A stretch of DNA of 64,000 bases from Sulfitobacter noctilucicola (GCF_000622385.1 NZ_JASD01000008.1:2356001-2420000); one strand, 5' to 3'; positions 46,245-56,923 are shown, counted from the first letter of the stretch. Notes: generated from the letters alone by a model not told the origin. Translations and numbers: made by a program.

Positions 46245-47134
46245 GTCGTTTGATCCGTGCGCTGCGTCTTGTCGCCGTATTGGACCAAAGGCCGCTCATC
46301 ATCGGTAAAGATCGTGACCGCGCGGGCGTCTTCATCATCATGCAGCGCATCACCACCCAGTGTGAAGTGACGCAACACACCCCCAAAGGCCTGTTCCAGA
46401 TTGGCACGGGTAAAGGTTGTTTCTGTCAGGCCGTGGGCCAGCACGGTGCCTTTGACCAGAATGGCGCGGTCGCAGAATTCCGGCACGGAGCCGAGGTTAT
46501 GAGTGGAGACAAGCATCACGCGACCCTCGTCGCGCAATTCCTGCAAAAGCTTCACGATCTGTTCTTCGGTGGTGACATCGACGCCGGTGAAGGGCTCATC
46601 CAGCAGGATAACCTGACCATCCTGTGCCAAGGCCCGCGCCAGAAAAACGCGTTTGCGTTGCCCTCCTGACAGTTCGCCGATCTGGCGGTGACGAAATTCC
46701 TGCATACCCACGCGCTCCAGCGCCAGATTGACCGCCTCGTGGTCGGCCTGCTTTGGTCGACGCAAGAAACTCATATGGCCATAGCGGCCCATCATCACCA
46801 CGTCCTCAACGAGCACAGGGAAGGCCCAATCCACTTCTTCCGACTGGGGTACATAGGCGACAATATTCTGTGCCAATGCACTTTTTACGTCTTGCCCCAG
46901 AATTCGAATGTTGCCTTTGGCTGTCGGCACAAAACCCATGATCGCCTTGAACAAGGTGGATTTACCCGCGCCATTGATCCCGACCAAAGCGGTGACCGTG
47001 CCGCGCGGGATTTCAAAGCTCGCGTTCCATAGTGCGGTGTGACCATTGCGATAGGTCACCGTGACATCGCGCGCCATGAGGCCCGGCGCGGCTGGAACCT
47101 TGGCAGTCTTGCCTTGAGTAATCTCGGCTTGCAT
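46241..47134 (-). CDS. sitB: Manganese ABC transporter ATPase, SitB type
   Basis: 297 residues. Walker [11 protein letters not shown]-loop in [10 protein letters not shown], signature [15 protein letters not shown], Walker [12 protein letters not shown] and H-loop [10 protein letters not shown]-terminal extension of about 40 residues ([20 protein letters not shown]) is found in some SitB proteins. It is separated by 27 bases from the binding-protein gene. Confidence 0.9.
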   Translation of the reverse strand: MQAEITQGKTAKVPAAPGLMARDVTVTYRNGHTALWNASFEIPRGTVTALVGINGAGKSTLFKAIMGFVPTAKGNIRILGQDVKSALAQNIVAYVPQSEEVDWAFPVLVEDVVMMGRYGHMSFLRRPKQADHEAVNLALERVGMQEFRHRQIGELSGGQRKRVFLARALAQDGQVILLDEPFTGVDVTTEEQIVKLLQELRDEGRVMLVSTHNLGSVPEFCDRAILVKGTVLAHGLTETTFTRANLEQAFGGVLRHFTLGGDALHDDEDARAVTIFTDDERPLVQYGDKTQRTDQTT

Positions 47135-47161
47135 CGGATATCCTTGCGATTGTGGTGAGGC

Positions 47162-48058
47162 TTACTTGATTGCGGACAACCCGTCCGTCACGGTCGTCGT
47201 GGTGACGCGCAAAAGATCGAGGTAGGTTGGCACCGGACCATCGGCGGCGCTCAGGCTGTCGACATAAAGCACGCCGCCATAGCGGGCACCGGTCTCGCGT
47301 GCGATCTGCTTGGCAGGGGCCGTGCTGACAGTGCTTTCACAAAAGACAACGGGGATGTCGTTTGCTCTCACCCCATCGATGACGTTGCGGACCTGCTGCG
47401 GTGTTCCGACCTGATCGGCGTTCATCGGCCAAAGATACAGCTCTTGCAGGCCCAGATCGCGCGCCAGATAACTAAAGGCGCCTTCGCAGGTGACAAGCCA
47501 ACGCTGGTTTTCCGGCAGATCGGCAATGGCTTCGCGCAGAGGTTCCAGGGTTTCGCGCAGGGTCTGCTTGTACCGCGCGGCGTTGGCGACGTAAGTTGTC
47601 GTGTTTTCGGGATCATTCTCAACAAACGCTTTGACGATATTATCTACATAAATCAGCGCGTTTTCCAAACCCATCCACGCGTGCGGGTTAGGCTGGCCCT
47701 CATAGCTGCCCGAAGAAATCGAGATAGGCTCGATCCCGTCCGTCAGGGTGACTGCAGGAACATCTTTCATATTGGAGAGGAACTGCTCGAACCACAGTTC
47801 AAGGTTCAGACCGTTCCACAAGATCAGATCGGCATCATAGGCGCGCACGATGTCCTGCGGCGTCGGCTCGTATCCGTGGATCTCCGCACCCGGCTTAGTG
47901 ACCGAAACCACCTCGGCTTTGTCGCCCGCAACCTGTGCCGCCATATCGGCCAGCACAGTGAAGGTGGTGACAACTTTCATCTTGTCTTGCGCCTGCGCAG
48001 CACCTGCCAAAATGGATGCCCAAAGGAGAACGGGCAGTGAAATGCGTAGAAGTCTCAT
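47162..48058 (-). CDS. sitA: Manganese-binding periplasmic protein, SitA type
   Basis: 298 residues with a Sec signal peptide (1-23, after AQA). Cluster A-I metal-binding fold: ligands expected at His of GAEIHGYEPTPQD, His of NPHAWMG, Glu of VTCEGAFSYL and Asp of VDSLS. The third ligand is Glu where zinc binders (ZnuA) have His; that is the Mn/Fe-type arrangement. The gene is preceded by two Mur-like boxes. It lacks the His-rich loop of ZnuA, which supports manganese. Confidence 0.9.
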   Translation of the reverse strand: MRLLRISLPVLLWASILAGAAQAQDKMKVVTTFTVLADMAAQVAGDKAEVVSVTKPGAEIHGYEPTPQDIVRAYDADLILWNGLNLELWFEQFLSNMKDVPAVTLTDGIEPISISSGSYEGQPNPHAWMGLENALIYVDNIVKAFVENDPENTTTYVANAARYKQTLRETLEPLREAIADLPENQRWLVTCEGAFSYLARDLGLQELYLWPMNADQVGTPQQVRNVIDGVRANDIPVVFCESTVSTAPAKQIARETGARYGGVLYVDSLSAADGPVPTYLDLLRVTTTTVTDGLSAIK

Positions 48059-48096
48059 GTGAAAGTCTCCTCAAAACCAACGTATTACAATCTACA

Positions 48097-48143
48097 TGCA
48101 AACCATTCGCAACAGATGTCAACGACTTTGCGAATAATTCGCA
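48097..48143 (-). promoter_or_regulatory. Two Mur/Fur-type boxes upstream of sitA
   Basis: TGCGAAT-A-ATTCGCA (48129-48143) is a perfect 7-1-7 palindrome. TGCAAACCATTCGCA (48097-48111) matches 12 of its 15 bases. They lie 39 and 71 bases from the sitA start. Mur is the manganese-sensing Fur relative of alphaproteobacteria that represses sit and mntH genes; the sequences fit that class of site. Confidence 0.75.
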
Positions 48144-48287
48144 TGTAGCGGCATTGTCTGGTGGATCAATGGACGCTCCTGCATCTTTTATCGGCAGAGG
48201 CATGCCACAGCCCCATCCGAGAGCGCCTTGACATCACATCATGCCTTGGGTCACCTGAGCCTAAATCCACAGAGAAGGAGCCGCACC

Positions 48288-49399
<1,112 letters not shown>

Positions 49400-49403
<4 letters not shown>

Positions 49404-49939
49404 GGCTTTTCGTATTGAAGTGCGGCGACCATCAGGTGTCGCAGCTGCGCCTCAAAGGCGGGAGTGCCGGGTATGGCAATCCCGTCTAGCTTGAGGGTCT
49501 TTTCCGCCATGGCGAAGCCCATGAGAACACTCATGAAAAGCGCGGCGCGCTCTTTGTCGCCAATTATCTCTTCCAATATCCGCTGCATGCTTTCGGACTG
49601 CGCTGCGCGAACCGTTTCACCCACTTCCGGATCATTGGCGTTGGTCTGAATCAGCTGAAGTGATGACGGCGTGTCGCCGCCACGTGGGGCATCGCGAAAC
49701 ATCTGCAAAACCGTGTCCACCAACTGCGCCTCATCGGGCAGGGACGGCGCATCAAAGGCACCCTCAAGCGTTGCTTCGAACAACCCGCGCTTGCCGCCAA
49801 AGTACCGTGAAACCAACGCGACATCGACGCCGGCTCCCTGCGCAATCTCACGCAAGGAAACGTTGGAATATCCACGCGACCACAGCAGTTTACGCGCCTC
49901 GGTAAGCAGTCTTTCCCGGGTCGCTAGGGCTTTATTCAT
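49400..49939 (-). CDS. TetR-family transcriptional regulator
   Basis: 179 residues. [54 protein letters not shown], an archetypal TetR N-terminus; the rest is an all-helical ligand domain. Start set at ATG 49937-49939 because a longer frame crosses the operators. It is divergent from the oxidoreductase operon, and two palindromes lie between, so it probably represses both. The ligand is unknown. Confidence 0.9.
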
Positions 49940-49969
49940 TGTAATGTTTGTACGCTTTTGAGAAATATT

Positions 49970-50027
49970 GTCAACGCGCGTTGACAAGAGCTTGAATTGA
50001 GATATTTGATAAGTCAACGGATGTTGA
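49970..50027. promoter_or_regulatory. TetR operators and promoter of the oxidoreductase operon
   Basis: GTCAACGCGCGTTGAC (49970-49985) is a perfect 16-base palindrome; GTCAACGGATGTTGA (50013-50027) is a second, imperfect copy. TTGACA at 49981-49986, inside the first operator, with TATTTG at 50003-50008 (16-base spacing) is a plausible rightward promoter, so repressor binding would block the -35 and the initial transcript. Confidence 0.75.
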
Positions 50028-50046
50028 ATTCCTGTAGGAGGCACTC

Positions 50047-50505
50047 ATGAAGTTAACGGTAAACGGGACCGAGCACGAGGTCGATGTCGAAGACGACATG
50101 CCGCTTTTGTGGGTCTTGCGGGATGAGCTGGGCATCACGGGGCCGAAATACGGCTGCGGGATTGCGCAATGCGGGGCCTGCACGGTGCATATGGACGGGG
50201 TCGCAGTACGATCCTGTCAGGTGGCGGCGGCCGACGTTGACGGTGATATCACCACCATCGAAGGGTTGGGTACGCCAAAAGCCATGCATGCGGTGCAGGA
50301 AGCATGGGTAGAGCATCAGGTCGCGCAATGCGGCTACTGCCAGTCCGGTCAGATCATGCAGGCGGCATCGTTTCTAGATCTGAACGCGGAACCGACCGAT
50401 GACCAGATTGACGCCGCAATGAGCGGGAACCTGTGTCGCTGCGGCAGTTATCCACGCATCCGTGATGCAGTCAAAACAGCGGCCCGCCGCTTGCAGGGAG
50501 TGTAA
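50047..50505 (+). CDS. iorA: Isoquinoline 1-oxidoreductase-type [2Fe-2S] small subunit
   Basis: 152 residues. Plant-ferredoxin-type cluster [16 protein letters not shown] plus C near 62, then the second, aldehyde-oxidase-type cluster [12 protein letters not shown] and [11 protein letters not shown]. It carries electrons from the molybdenum site of the large subunit. It has no signal peptide; the partner carries a Tat signal, so it is probably exported by hitch-hiking. The ATG at 50047 is preceded by TAGGAGG. Three bases separate it from the large-subunit gene. Confidence 0.9.
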   Translation: MKLTVNGTEHEVDVEDDMPLLWVLRDELGITGPKYGCGIAQCGACTVHMDGVAVRSCQVAAADVDGDITTIEGLGTPKAMHAVQEAWVEHQVAQCGYCQSGQIMQAASFLDLNAEPTDDQIDAAMSGNLCRCGSYPRIRDAVKTAARRLQGV

Positions 50506-50507
50506 TC

Positions 50508-52748
50508 ATGGGACGTGTAAAAACCATTGCGCGGCGCAGCTTTCTGATCGGATCGGCTGCTGTGCTCGGCGGTGTCGCCTTTGGCACCTATATGTACAAG
50601 CGCGAAGTTGACAATCCACTGGAGCAGGGGCTGGCTGATGGCGAAGTCACCTTCAACCCGTACGTCAGAATCGACGCGAATGCCGTCACGCTGATTACTC
50701 CGCGCGCTGATGTGGGGCAGGGGGCCTATTCCATTCAGGCCCATCTGATTGCCGAAGAACTGGATGTAGATCTGGACGCCGTTCGCATTGAACCCGGTCC
50801 ACCTTCTGCCGCCTATTACAATGGTGTTGTCGCCGCTGAAGGCATGCCGATTGCTGCCACCTCCGAGACGTTTCTGGCCCGCACAGGGCGCGGTGCATCG
50901 GATGTCGTGGGCAAGCTGATGGGGTTGCAGATCACCGGCGGCTCTACCACCGTTCCGGATATGTATGACCGGTTGCGGATGGCAGGTGCTGTCGCGCGAG
51001 AGACGCTGATTACGGCTGCGGCACAGCAAACCGGCCTTGAGCGGAGTACATTAAAAACGGCGAACGGGGCAGTGATTCTGCCGGATGGGACCAGCCTTTC
51101 TTACGTTGATCTTGCCGGTACGGCCGCAGAGATGCCTGTTTCAGACGAGGTCGCGCTGCGCGATCCCTCAACGTGGCGGCATCTGGGCAAGCCCCATATG
51201 CGCACCGATATCGTGGCAAAATCTACCGGTACGCAGGACTACGGTATTGATATGCGCATGGAGGGTATGGTTCACGCGACCACGCGGACAAACCCTGCGC
51301 TGGGCGGCGGCATCAACAGCTTTGATGCATCCGCGGCTGAAAACATGCGCGGCGTGCGCGCTGTGCTGCCCATCACGGGCGGTATTGCTGTGGTGGCAGA
51401 TAACACATGGCGCGCCTTTCAAGCGGCACAGGCAGTTACCTGTGAATGGGGACCATCGCCATATATCGGAGAGACTGAAAAGCAATTCGATGAAGTCGCA
51501 TCATCCTTTACCGAGGATCGTCAGGACAGCCGGTTCAAGGACGAAGGCGATGTGGAAGCAGCGCTTGACGGAGCGGACGTGATGGAAGCGGAGTACCGCA
51601 TTCCCTATCTCGCACATGCCCCGCTTGAGCCGATGAGCGTGGTGGTCAAGCTTTCGGACGGACGGCTGGATATCTGGACTGGCACGCAAATCCCGCGCTT
51701 TATGCAAGCCAATGCGGCAAAGCTGACAGGGCTGGACGCTGACGATGTGCATGTCCATGTTTTGATGTCGGGGGGGAGTTTTGGCCGTCGCCTGGAAGAC
51801 GACTATGTCTCCCAGGCCGTTGAGATTGCAATGCAAATCAGGGATACGCCGATCCAGATGGTCTGGCAGCGCGAAGAAGACATGACACACGACTTCCCGC
51901 GCCCGCTGGCGATTGCGCGGATGCGCGGGGCGGCGTCTTCGGACGGAATTGCGGCTTACGATCTGTCGATTGCGGCACCGTCGGTGGTGGCATCTTCGAT
52001 GGAGCGTTTGGGCCAACCTGCAATGGGGCCGGACGTGGCGATTGTCGCAGGTGCATGGGATCAGCCATTTGCCATACCGGATTACCGTGTGACGGGTTAC
52101 CGCGTGCCACCTATGGTGCCGATCAGTTCATGGCGGTCGGTCGGCGCGTCGGGCAACGGGTTCCTGCATGAATGCTTTGTCGATGAGATGTGCCATGCTG
52201 CCGGGATTGATCCGCTGGCAGAGCGTTTGCGTCTGTGTACACACGAACCTTCGCGCAAAGTGCTGGAGGCTGTCGGCGATATGTCCGGTTGGGACATGCC
52301 GCTGGAAGAAGGCCGCGGGAGAGGGCTGGCGTTCGTGCTGGCCTTCGGTGTGCCTGTCGCGCAGGTGGTTGAGGTGACAGATATGGAGAACGGCATTCGC
52401 ATCGACAAGGTTTTTGTGGCCGCAGATGTCGGGCGTGTTCTTGATCCGGTGAACTTTGAAGCGCAGCTTTCGGGCGGTGTGATCTGGGGGCTGGGCCATG
52501 CCATGAATTGCGAAATTACCTATGAAGGTGGCGTTCCACAGCAAGACAACTACCACGTATTCGAAGGGATGCGGTTGCACCAGTCACCGGTCGTCGAGGT
52601 GCGCGGCCTTGAGAACGGAGACAAGATCAAGGGTATCGGTGAGCCGGGCGTGCCGCCTTCGGCACCTGCACTAGGCAATGCAATCTTCGCCGCGACAGGC
52701 AAGCGGATCAGAACGCTGCCGTTCTCCAACTCGGTGGACTTCGCATGA
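50508..52748 (+). CDS. iorB: Isoquinoline 1-oxidoreductase-type molybdopterin large subunit, Tat-exported
   Basis: 746 residues. A twin-arginine signal (ARRSFLIGSAAVLGG, residues 8-22) is followed by the xanthine-dehydrogenase family molybdenum domains: LITPRADVGQGAYSIQAHL, GGSFGRRLEDD, PIQMVWQREEDMTHDF and the C-terminal GIGEPGVPPSAPALGNAI, where the Glu is the usual catalytic base. No FAD subunit is present, so electrons go to cytochrome c. Such enzymes oxidise N-heterocycles or aldehydes in the periplasm. Its stop overlaps the cytochrome gene (ATGA). Confidence 0.9.
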   Translation: MGRVKTIARRSFLIGSAAVLGGVAFGTYMYKREVDNPLEQGLADGEVTFNPYVRIDANAVTLITPRADVGQGAYSIQAHLIAEELDVDLDAVRIEPGPPSAAYYNGVVAAEGMPIAATSETFLARTGRGASDVVGKLMGLQITGGSTTVPDMYDRLRMAGAVARETLITAAAQQTGLERSTLKTANGAVILPDGTSLSYVDLAGTAAEMPVSDEVALRDPSTWRHLGKPHMRTDIVAKSTGTQDYGIDMRMEGMVHATTRTNPALGGGINSFDASAAENMRGVRAVLPITGGIAVVADNTWRAFQAAQAVTCEWGPSPYIGETEKQFDEVASSFTEDRQDSRFKDEGDVEAALDGADVMEAEYRIPYLAHAPLEPMSVVVKLSDGRLDIWTGTQIPRFMQANAAKLTGLDADDVHVHVLMSGGSFGRRLEDDYVSQAVEIAMQIRDTPIQMVWQREEDMTHDFPRPLAIARMRGAASSDGIAAYDLSIAAPSVVASSMERLGQPAMGPDVAIVAGAWDQPFAIPDYRVTGYRVPPMVPISSWRSVGASGNGFLHECFVDEMCHAAGIDPLAERLRLCTHEPSRKVLEAVGDMSGWDMPLEEGRGRGLAFVLAFGVPVAQVVEVTDMENGIRIDKVFVAADVGRVLDPVNFEAQLSGGVIWGLGHAMNCEITYEGGVPQQDNYHVFEGMRLHQSPVVEVRGLENGDKIKGIGEPGVPPSAPALGNAIFAATGKRIRTLPFSNSVDFA

Positions 52749-53311
52749 GGGGCGCGTTTTTCGCCGCGCTTGTCGCTGGCACCGGTGCGAGTGCGCAGGA
52801 TGTGACCGAGCAGCAAGCGCTTGAAGCGTGGGACCGGATTTACGAAGTCGCCTCGCACCCGCGCTGTACCAATTGTCATGTCGGCGAACAGTCCGAGCCG
52901 ATGTGGAATGGTCTGGCCTATGGCACCAATGTGCGCCATGGTATGAACGTGCAGGCAGATGAAAGCCGTATTGGTGCTGAAACTATTCCGTGCCGTACTT
53001 GCCATGTGACGGCTTTGGGCCGTGATGTTGCCTCACCGGCGGCCCCACAAATTGACGATGCATGGCGATTGCCGCCGGTTGAGTTGGATTGGCTGGGCGA
53101 GAGCAGCGAGAGCATATGTGCCCAACTGCGCGATCCAGACACAAACGACGGCTTCGACATCGCCGGTCTGGTGGAACATCTGGAAACTTCCGCGTTTGTC
53201 GCTTGGGGCTTTGAACCAGGCGCGGGCCGCGAGAAGGCACCTGGTAGTGTGGCCGACATCGCCCGGGATATCGCGCTTTGGGGTGCTGCGGGCAGCCCCT
53301 GTCGTCAGTAG
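52745..53311 (+). CDS. Periplasmic dihaem cytochrome c partner
   Basis: 188 residues with a short Sec signal peptide (1-18, ending ASAQD) and two haem-binding CxxCH motifs: CTNCH (residue 39 onward) and CRTCH (79 onward). No other cytochrome family was recognised. It is translationally coupled to the Mo enzyme, so it is the likely electron acceptor delivering to the respiratory chain. Its stop overlaps the end of the MttB-like gene by seven bases, convergently. Confidence 0.85.
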   Translation: MRGAFFAALVAGTGASAQDVTEQQALEAWDRIYEVASHPRCTNCHVGEQSEPMWNGLAYGTNVRHGMNVQADESRIGAETIPCRTCHVTALGRDVASPAAPQIDDAWRLPPVELDWLGESSESICAQLRDPDTNDGFDIAGLVEHLETSAFVAWGFEPGAGREKAPGSVADIARDIALWGAAGSPCRQ

Positions 53312-54858
53312 CTTTGGTTCAGCTCATCTGCTGCAGGAATTTCTGCTTCGCGCTTTGCAATATAGGCGCGTAGCTCTTCATCCTTGGCTGGGTCCAGCAA
53401 AGGTTCCTGATACTCGGACAGCAATTTGCGCGCCCGATTGAGCGCCCGTTCGGTGATTTCGACACTGCCGCCGGCCTGCCATTGCTCGATCGAATTGTTG
53501 TCGAACATCTCGGGCATAAAATAGGCGGTCTGGAAATTTTCTTGAGTATGCGGATGGCCCAGATAGTGACCGCCCGGACCCACATCCCCCACAGCGGAAA
53601 GTGCCGCATCGAAGTCGTCGAAATTCACCCCCTGTGCCATCCGGTGCGCCATCGCGCACTGCTCTGCATCAACGATGAACTTTGCGACAGAACAGTGCAT
53701 CCCTGCCTCGTTCCACCCCGCAGAATGCCAGATATAGTTGGCACCGGCATGCATGACGGCCGACAGGGTTGTCGCGCTTTCATAGCCTGCCTGCGCGTCA
53801 AACGTCTTGGCCCCGCCGAGCGTGTTGGAGGTTCGCCAAGGCACGTCATAGAACCGGGCCATCTGCCCAATCATAAAGTTCATCAGCGAGATTTCGGGCG
53901 TGCCTGCCATCGGCGCGCCAGACTTCATCGACACGGTAGACAGGTAGTGACCATAGATCGCCGGTGCCCCTTTGCGGATGACTTGGGTGTAGGCGAGGGC
54001 AGATAGCGCTTCGGCGTTCAACTGTGCGACAGAGGCGGCGACAGAAGCGGGTGTATTCGCACCGCCCAATACGAAAGGAGAGCAAAGCACAGGCTGGTTT
54101 GCGCGGCTGAACGCCCGCATTGCCCCCAGCATGGTTTCATCCCAGACCAACGGCGAATTGCCGTTGCAGTTACCGGTGACAACAGGATGGCTGTCGATAA
54201 ACTCGGCCCCGAAAAGGATGCGGCACATATCAATTACATCTTCTGCGTTCTTGGGGCTGGTGGTCATGCCCATAAAGGTCTTGTCGGAGTGCTTCATCGA
54301 CGAATACGTGATGCGCAGGTGTCGTTGGCTGATGGGATGGTCGTAGGGTTCGACAATGTGATGCGCAGAAGAATGCAAACCGGGCAGCATGTGGCTAAGC
54401 TTGTGAAACATCGCCAGATCGTCCAGCGTCGGATTACGGCGCACATCATCCAGATCGCGCAGATATGGCGCGCCGGTCATGGGCACAAAGATCGCATCAC
54501 GCCCCCCAAGTGCGACATTCTTGGCCGGATCACGGGCATGATATGTGAGGTTAGCTGGAATGGTCGCAATCAGGTCGCGTATCAGCCCACGGTCAAGGTA
54601 GACGCGGTCGCCCTCAATTTTGGCCCCGGCGGCTTTCCAATCGGCCAGCGCGCGGTCATCGCGAAAGACGACACCGACGTTTTCGAGAATGTCCATTGAT
54701 GCCGCATCAATCCGCTCAACCTGTGAACCGGTCATAATCTCACATGTGGGGATCTTGTTGTGCACACCCGCCAGCATCGTAAAATCAGAGGCGCTGCGCA
54801 AAGCGCGTCTGGCGCTGCGTCCCCCTGCGCGGGGCCGGGTTTTCTGTTGAGATAACAT
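53305..54858 (-). CDS. Trimethylamine methyltransferase MttB-family protein (non-pyrrolysine)
   Basis: 517 residues, TIM-barrel MttB/MtgB superfamily. Recognisable parts are ENVGVVFRDDRALADWKAAGA near the N-terminus, GNCNGNSPLVWDETMLGAM, and HPHTQENFQTAYFMPEMFD near the C-terminus. The frame has no in-frame amber codon, so this is a non-pyrrolysine homologue, of which some demethylate glycine betaine or other quaternary amines by transferring methyl to a corrinoid protein. No corrinoid protein gene lies in the window. Start at 54858 behind AGGAG; a palindrome sits upstream. The substrate is unknown. Confidence 0.85.
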   Translation of the reverse strand: MLSQQKTRPRAGGRSARRALRSASDFTMLAGVHNKIPTCEIMTGSQVERIDAASMDILENVGVVFRDDRALADWKAAGAKIEGDRVYLDRGLIRDLIATIPANLTYHARDPAKNVALGGRDAIFVPMTGAPYLRDLDDVRRNPTLDDLAMFHKLSHMLPGLHSSAHHIVEPYDHPISQRHLRITYSSMKHSDKTFMGMTTSPKNAEDVIDMCRILFGAEFIDSHPVVTGNCNGNSPLVWDETMLGAMRAFSRANQPVLCSPFVLGGANTPASVAASVAQLNAEALSALAYTQVIRKGAPAIYGHYLSTVSMKSGAPMAGTPEISLMNFMIGQMARFYDVPWRTSNTLGGAKTFDAQAGYESATTLSAVMHAGANYIWHSAGWNEAGMHCSVAKFIVDAEQCAMAHRMAQGVNFDDFDAALSAVGDVGPGGHYLGHPHTQENFQTAYFMPEMFDNNSIEQWQAGGSVEITERALNRARKLLSEYQEPLLDPAKDEELRAYIAKREAEIPAADELNQSY

Positions 54859-54872
54859 CGGTCAAAGGCTCC

Positions 54873-54887
54873 TTGTCTGTCAGACAA
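54873..54887 (-). promoter_or_regulatory. Palindrome upstream of the MttB-like gene
   Basis: TTGTCTG-T-CAGACAA (54873-54887) is a perfect 7-1-7 palindrome 15-29 bases before the start codon. It may be a repressor operator; on the mRNA it would form a small hairpin next to the ribosome binding site. Confidence 0.55.
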
Positions 54888-54975
54888 AGGTGCCACATTG
54901 CGCGGTCGTATGATTGTTCAGGGGCGAAGCCGCGCCCTCATAAAAGGACGCAACCGAAACTGTGCGTTTCGCGCT

Positions 54976-56490
54976 TCAGGCGTTGAAGGTGTCGCTATAC
55001 GTTTCGCGCAGAATGTTCTTTTGCACCTTACCCATCGTGTTGCGTGGCAAAGCATCGACAACGACAATCTTGCGCGGGCATTTGAACCGCGCCAGCTGAC
55101 TGCTCAGGGCAATCTGAATAGCGGCGACATCGGGTTCCTTGTCAGCGGCGCGGGCAAGCACCGCAAAAGGCGCTTCGCCCAGATCGCCATGGGGCAGGCC
55201 GATGACGGCAGATTCAAGCACACCAGGCATTTCATCAAGGATGACTTCAAGCTCTTTGGGATAGATGTTGTAGCCACCCGAGATGATAAGGTCCTTGCCG
55301 CGCCCAATAATCTGAACGTAGCCCTGATCGTCGATCAAACCCAGATCGCCGGTGATAAGAAACCCGTTTTCACGCAACTCGGCGGCGGTCTTTTCAGGCA
55401 TCTTCCAGTAGCCTTTGAACACATTCGGGCCACGCACTTCGATCATCCCTATCTCGCCCTGCGGCAGGTCGGCACCGGTTTCCAGATCGGTGACTTTCAG
55501 CTCCACATCCGGCAGCGGCAGACCCACTGTGCCTGCGCGGCGCGGGCCGTCATAGGGGTTAGAGGTGTTCATGTTGGTTTCGGTCATCCCGTAGCGTTCA
55601 AGAATGCGGTGGCCTGTCAGCGCCTCGAACGCTTTATGCGTTTCTGCCAGCAAAGGAGCAGAGCCGGAGATGAAAAGCCGCATGTTTTCGGTAACGGCCT
55701 TGGTAAAGCCGGGATGATCCAGAAGGCGGGTGTAGAATGTCGGAACGCCCATCATCGCCGTAGCCCGTGGCATCAGACTGATAAGCTGATCCACATCCAG
55801 TTTCGGTAAAAAGAACATGGAGCCGCCGGAAAGTAGCATCACATTGGTCGCCACAAAAAGCCCATGCGTGTGAAAAATCGGCAAAGCATGCAACAGCACG
55901 TCGTCGCGGGTAAACCGCCACAGGTTCTTGAGCGTCTGACCGTTTGACAGCAGGTTCGTCTGCGTCATCATCGCCCCTTTGGAGCGTCCGGTGGTGCCGG
56001 ATGTATACAAAAACGCCGCCAGATCTTCGCCGTCGCGATCTACAGTCTCAAACTCTTCAGGCATCGTGGCTGCACGGCTGGCCAGAGTACCGCCACCTTG
56101 CGTGTCCAGTGTCTCTAACGCGGCACCTGCCTGCTGGGCCACTGATGTCAGGGTCGCCGCCTTTGCCGGATCACAAATTAACAGCTTCGCGCCCGAGTTC
56201 GAGACGAAGTAATCGACTTCGGCAGGCATATACGCCGGGTTGAGGGGCAAGAAAACGAACCCGCCTTGGACACAGGCCGCATAAAGCGCCAGCGCATCAA
56301 CAGATTTATCTATCTGCAACGCCACACGGTCACCGGGCTGCAGCCCGCACGCCTTGATCGTCGCGGCCAGCTGGGCCGCACGGTTGATGAAAGCCCCGTG
56401 GCTGACGGTGGTGCCATCTGGCAAATGCAAAAACGGTGTGTTCGCACCGGCGTGCTGTCCAAAAAGCGCGTCATACAAAGGGTTAGCCAT
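54976..56490 (-). CDS. matB: Malonyl-CoA synthetase (AMP-forming)
   Basis: 504 residues. ANL-superfamily P-loop YTSGTTGRSKGAM, then RYGMTETNMNTSNPY, a motif diagnostic for MatB, GTVGLPLPDVELKV, and the catalytic-domain hinge and Lys in GRGKDLIISGGYNIYPKE plus PRNTMGKVQKN near the C-terminus. It activates malonate to malonyl-CoA. The nearest companion, an arylmalonate-decarboxylase-like protein, lies 4 kb away and is not coupled. Malonyl-CoA decarboxylase is not in the window. Confidence 0.92.
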   Translation of the reverse strand: MANPLYDALFGQHAGANTPFLHLPDGTTVSHGAFINRAAQLAATIKACGLQPGDRVALQIDKSVDALALYAACVQGGFVFLPLNPAYMPAEVDYFVSNSGAKLLICDPAKAATLTSVAQQAGAALETLDTQGGGTLASRAATMPEEFETVDRDGEDLAAFLYTSGTTGRSKGAMMTQTNLLSNGQTLKNLWRFTRDDVLLHALPIFHTHGLFVATNVMLLSGGSMFFLPKLDVDQLISLMPRATAMMGVPTFYTRLLDHPGFTKAVTENMRLFISGSAPLLAETHKAFEALTGHRILERYGMTETNMNTSNPYDGPRRAGTVGLPLPDVELKVTDLETGADLPQGEIGMIEVRGPNVFKGYWKMPEKTAAELRENGFLITGDLGLIDDQGYVQIIGRGKDLIISGGYNIYPKELEVILDEMPGVLESAVIGLPHGDLGEAPFAVLARAADKEPDVAAIQIALSSQLARFKCPRKIVVVDALPRNTMGKVQKNILRETYSDTFNA

Positions 56491-56923
56491 GAGGAAGTCC
56501 TGTTGTGTCTTACGTATTCTGCCGGGGAATGTGCGGGATGAAAGGAGCCGCGTAAAGGGGGCAAGGCACGATGGACGCGCTTCTACACCGGATTAGGATG
56601 CAAAAACCTCAGGTTATGGGACTGGGTGCATGCCTGCTACTTGGCCAGGCCGATAACCGTATGGGTTAGTTTGCCGATCGGTGCTTGCCTCAACTCGAAA
56701 GGGCACGCCCAGTTAGATAGTCTCGGCTTAGTAAATTAACGTTACGCCTTCGATGGCGGGCGGTACGATCTGGGGAAATTCGGACGGACTATAGTTGCGC
56801 AAGCGTGTCTGAACCGATGTTTTTTTATCCGGTTCATTGGTACAGGACTAAAGTTTCGTTGCCGGTGCAGGGGCCGCACCATCCGGCGCGGTCCCTGTTT
56901 TGGTCAATCGCAATGCAGCTGTG
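56491..56923. other. Intergenic region with a hairpin
   Basis: 433 bases separate the end of the acidic-linker protein gene (56924) from matB. A hairpin is at 56868-56897; the rest holds no recognisable gene. The matB promoter should lie near 56510-56600. Confidence 0.5.
56868..56897. terminator. Hairpin after the acidic-linker protein gene
   Basis: CAGGGGCCGC (56868-56877) pairs with GCGGTCCCTG (56888-56897), one G-U pair, 10-base loop. It begins 27 bases past the stop of the minus-strand gene. The U-run (TTTT) is on the plus-strand side, so its orientation is ambiguous. Confidence 0.5.

Noticed and set aside
48097..48143. Zur-regulated zinc uptake as the explanation of the ABC transporter
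   Set aside because: The binding protein has the Glu ligand and lacks the His-rich loop of ZnuA; the palindromes fit Mur-type boxes better.
53305..54858. Possible pyrrolysine (TAG read-through) in the MttB homologue
   Set aside because: The frame is open to its end with no in-frame TAG, so it is a non-pyrrolysine family member.
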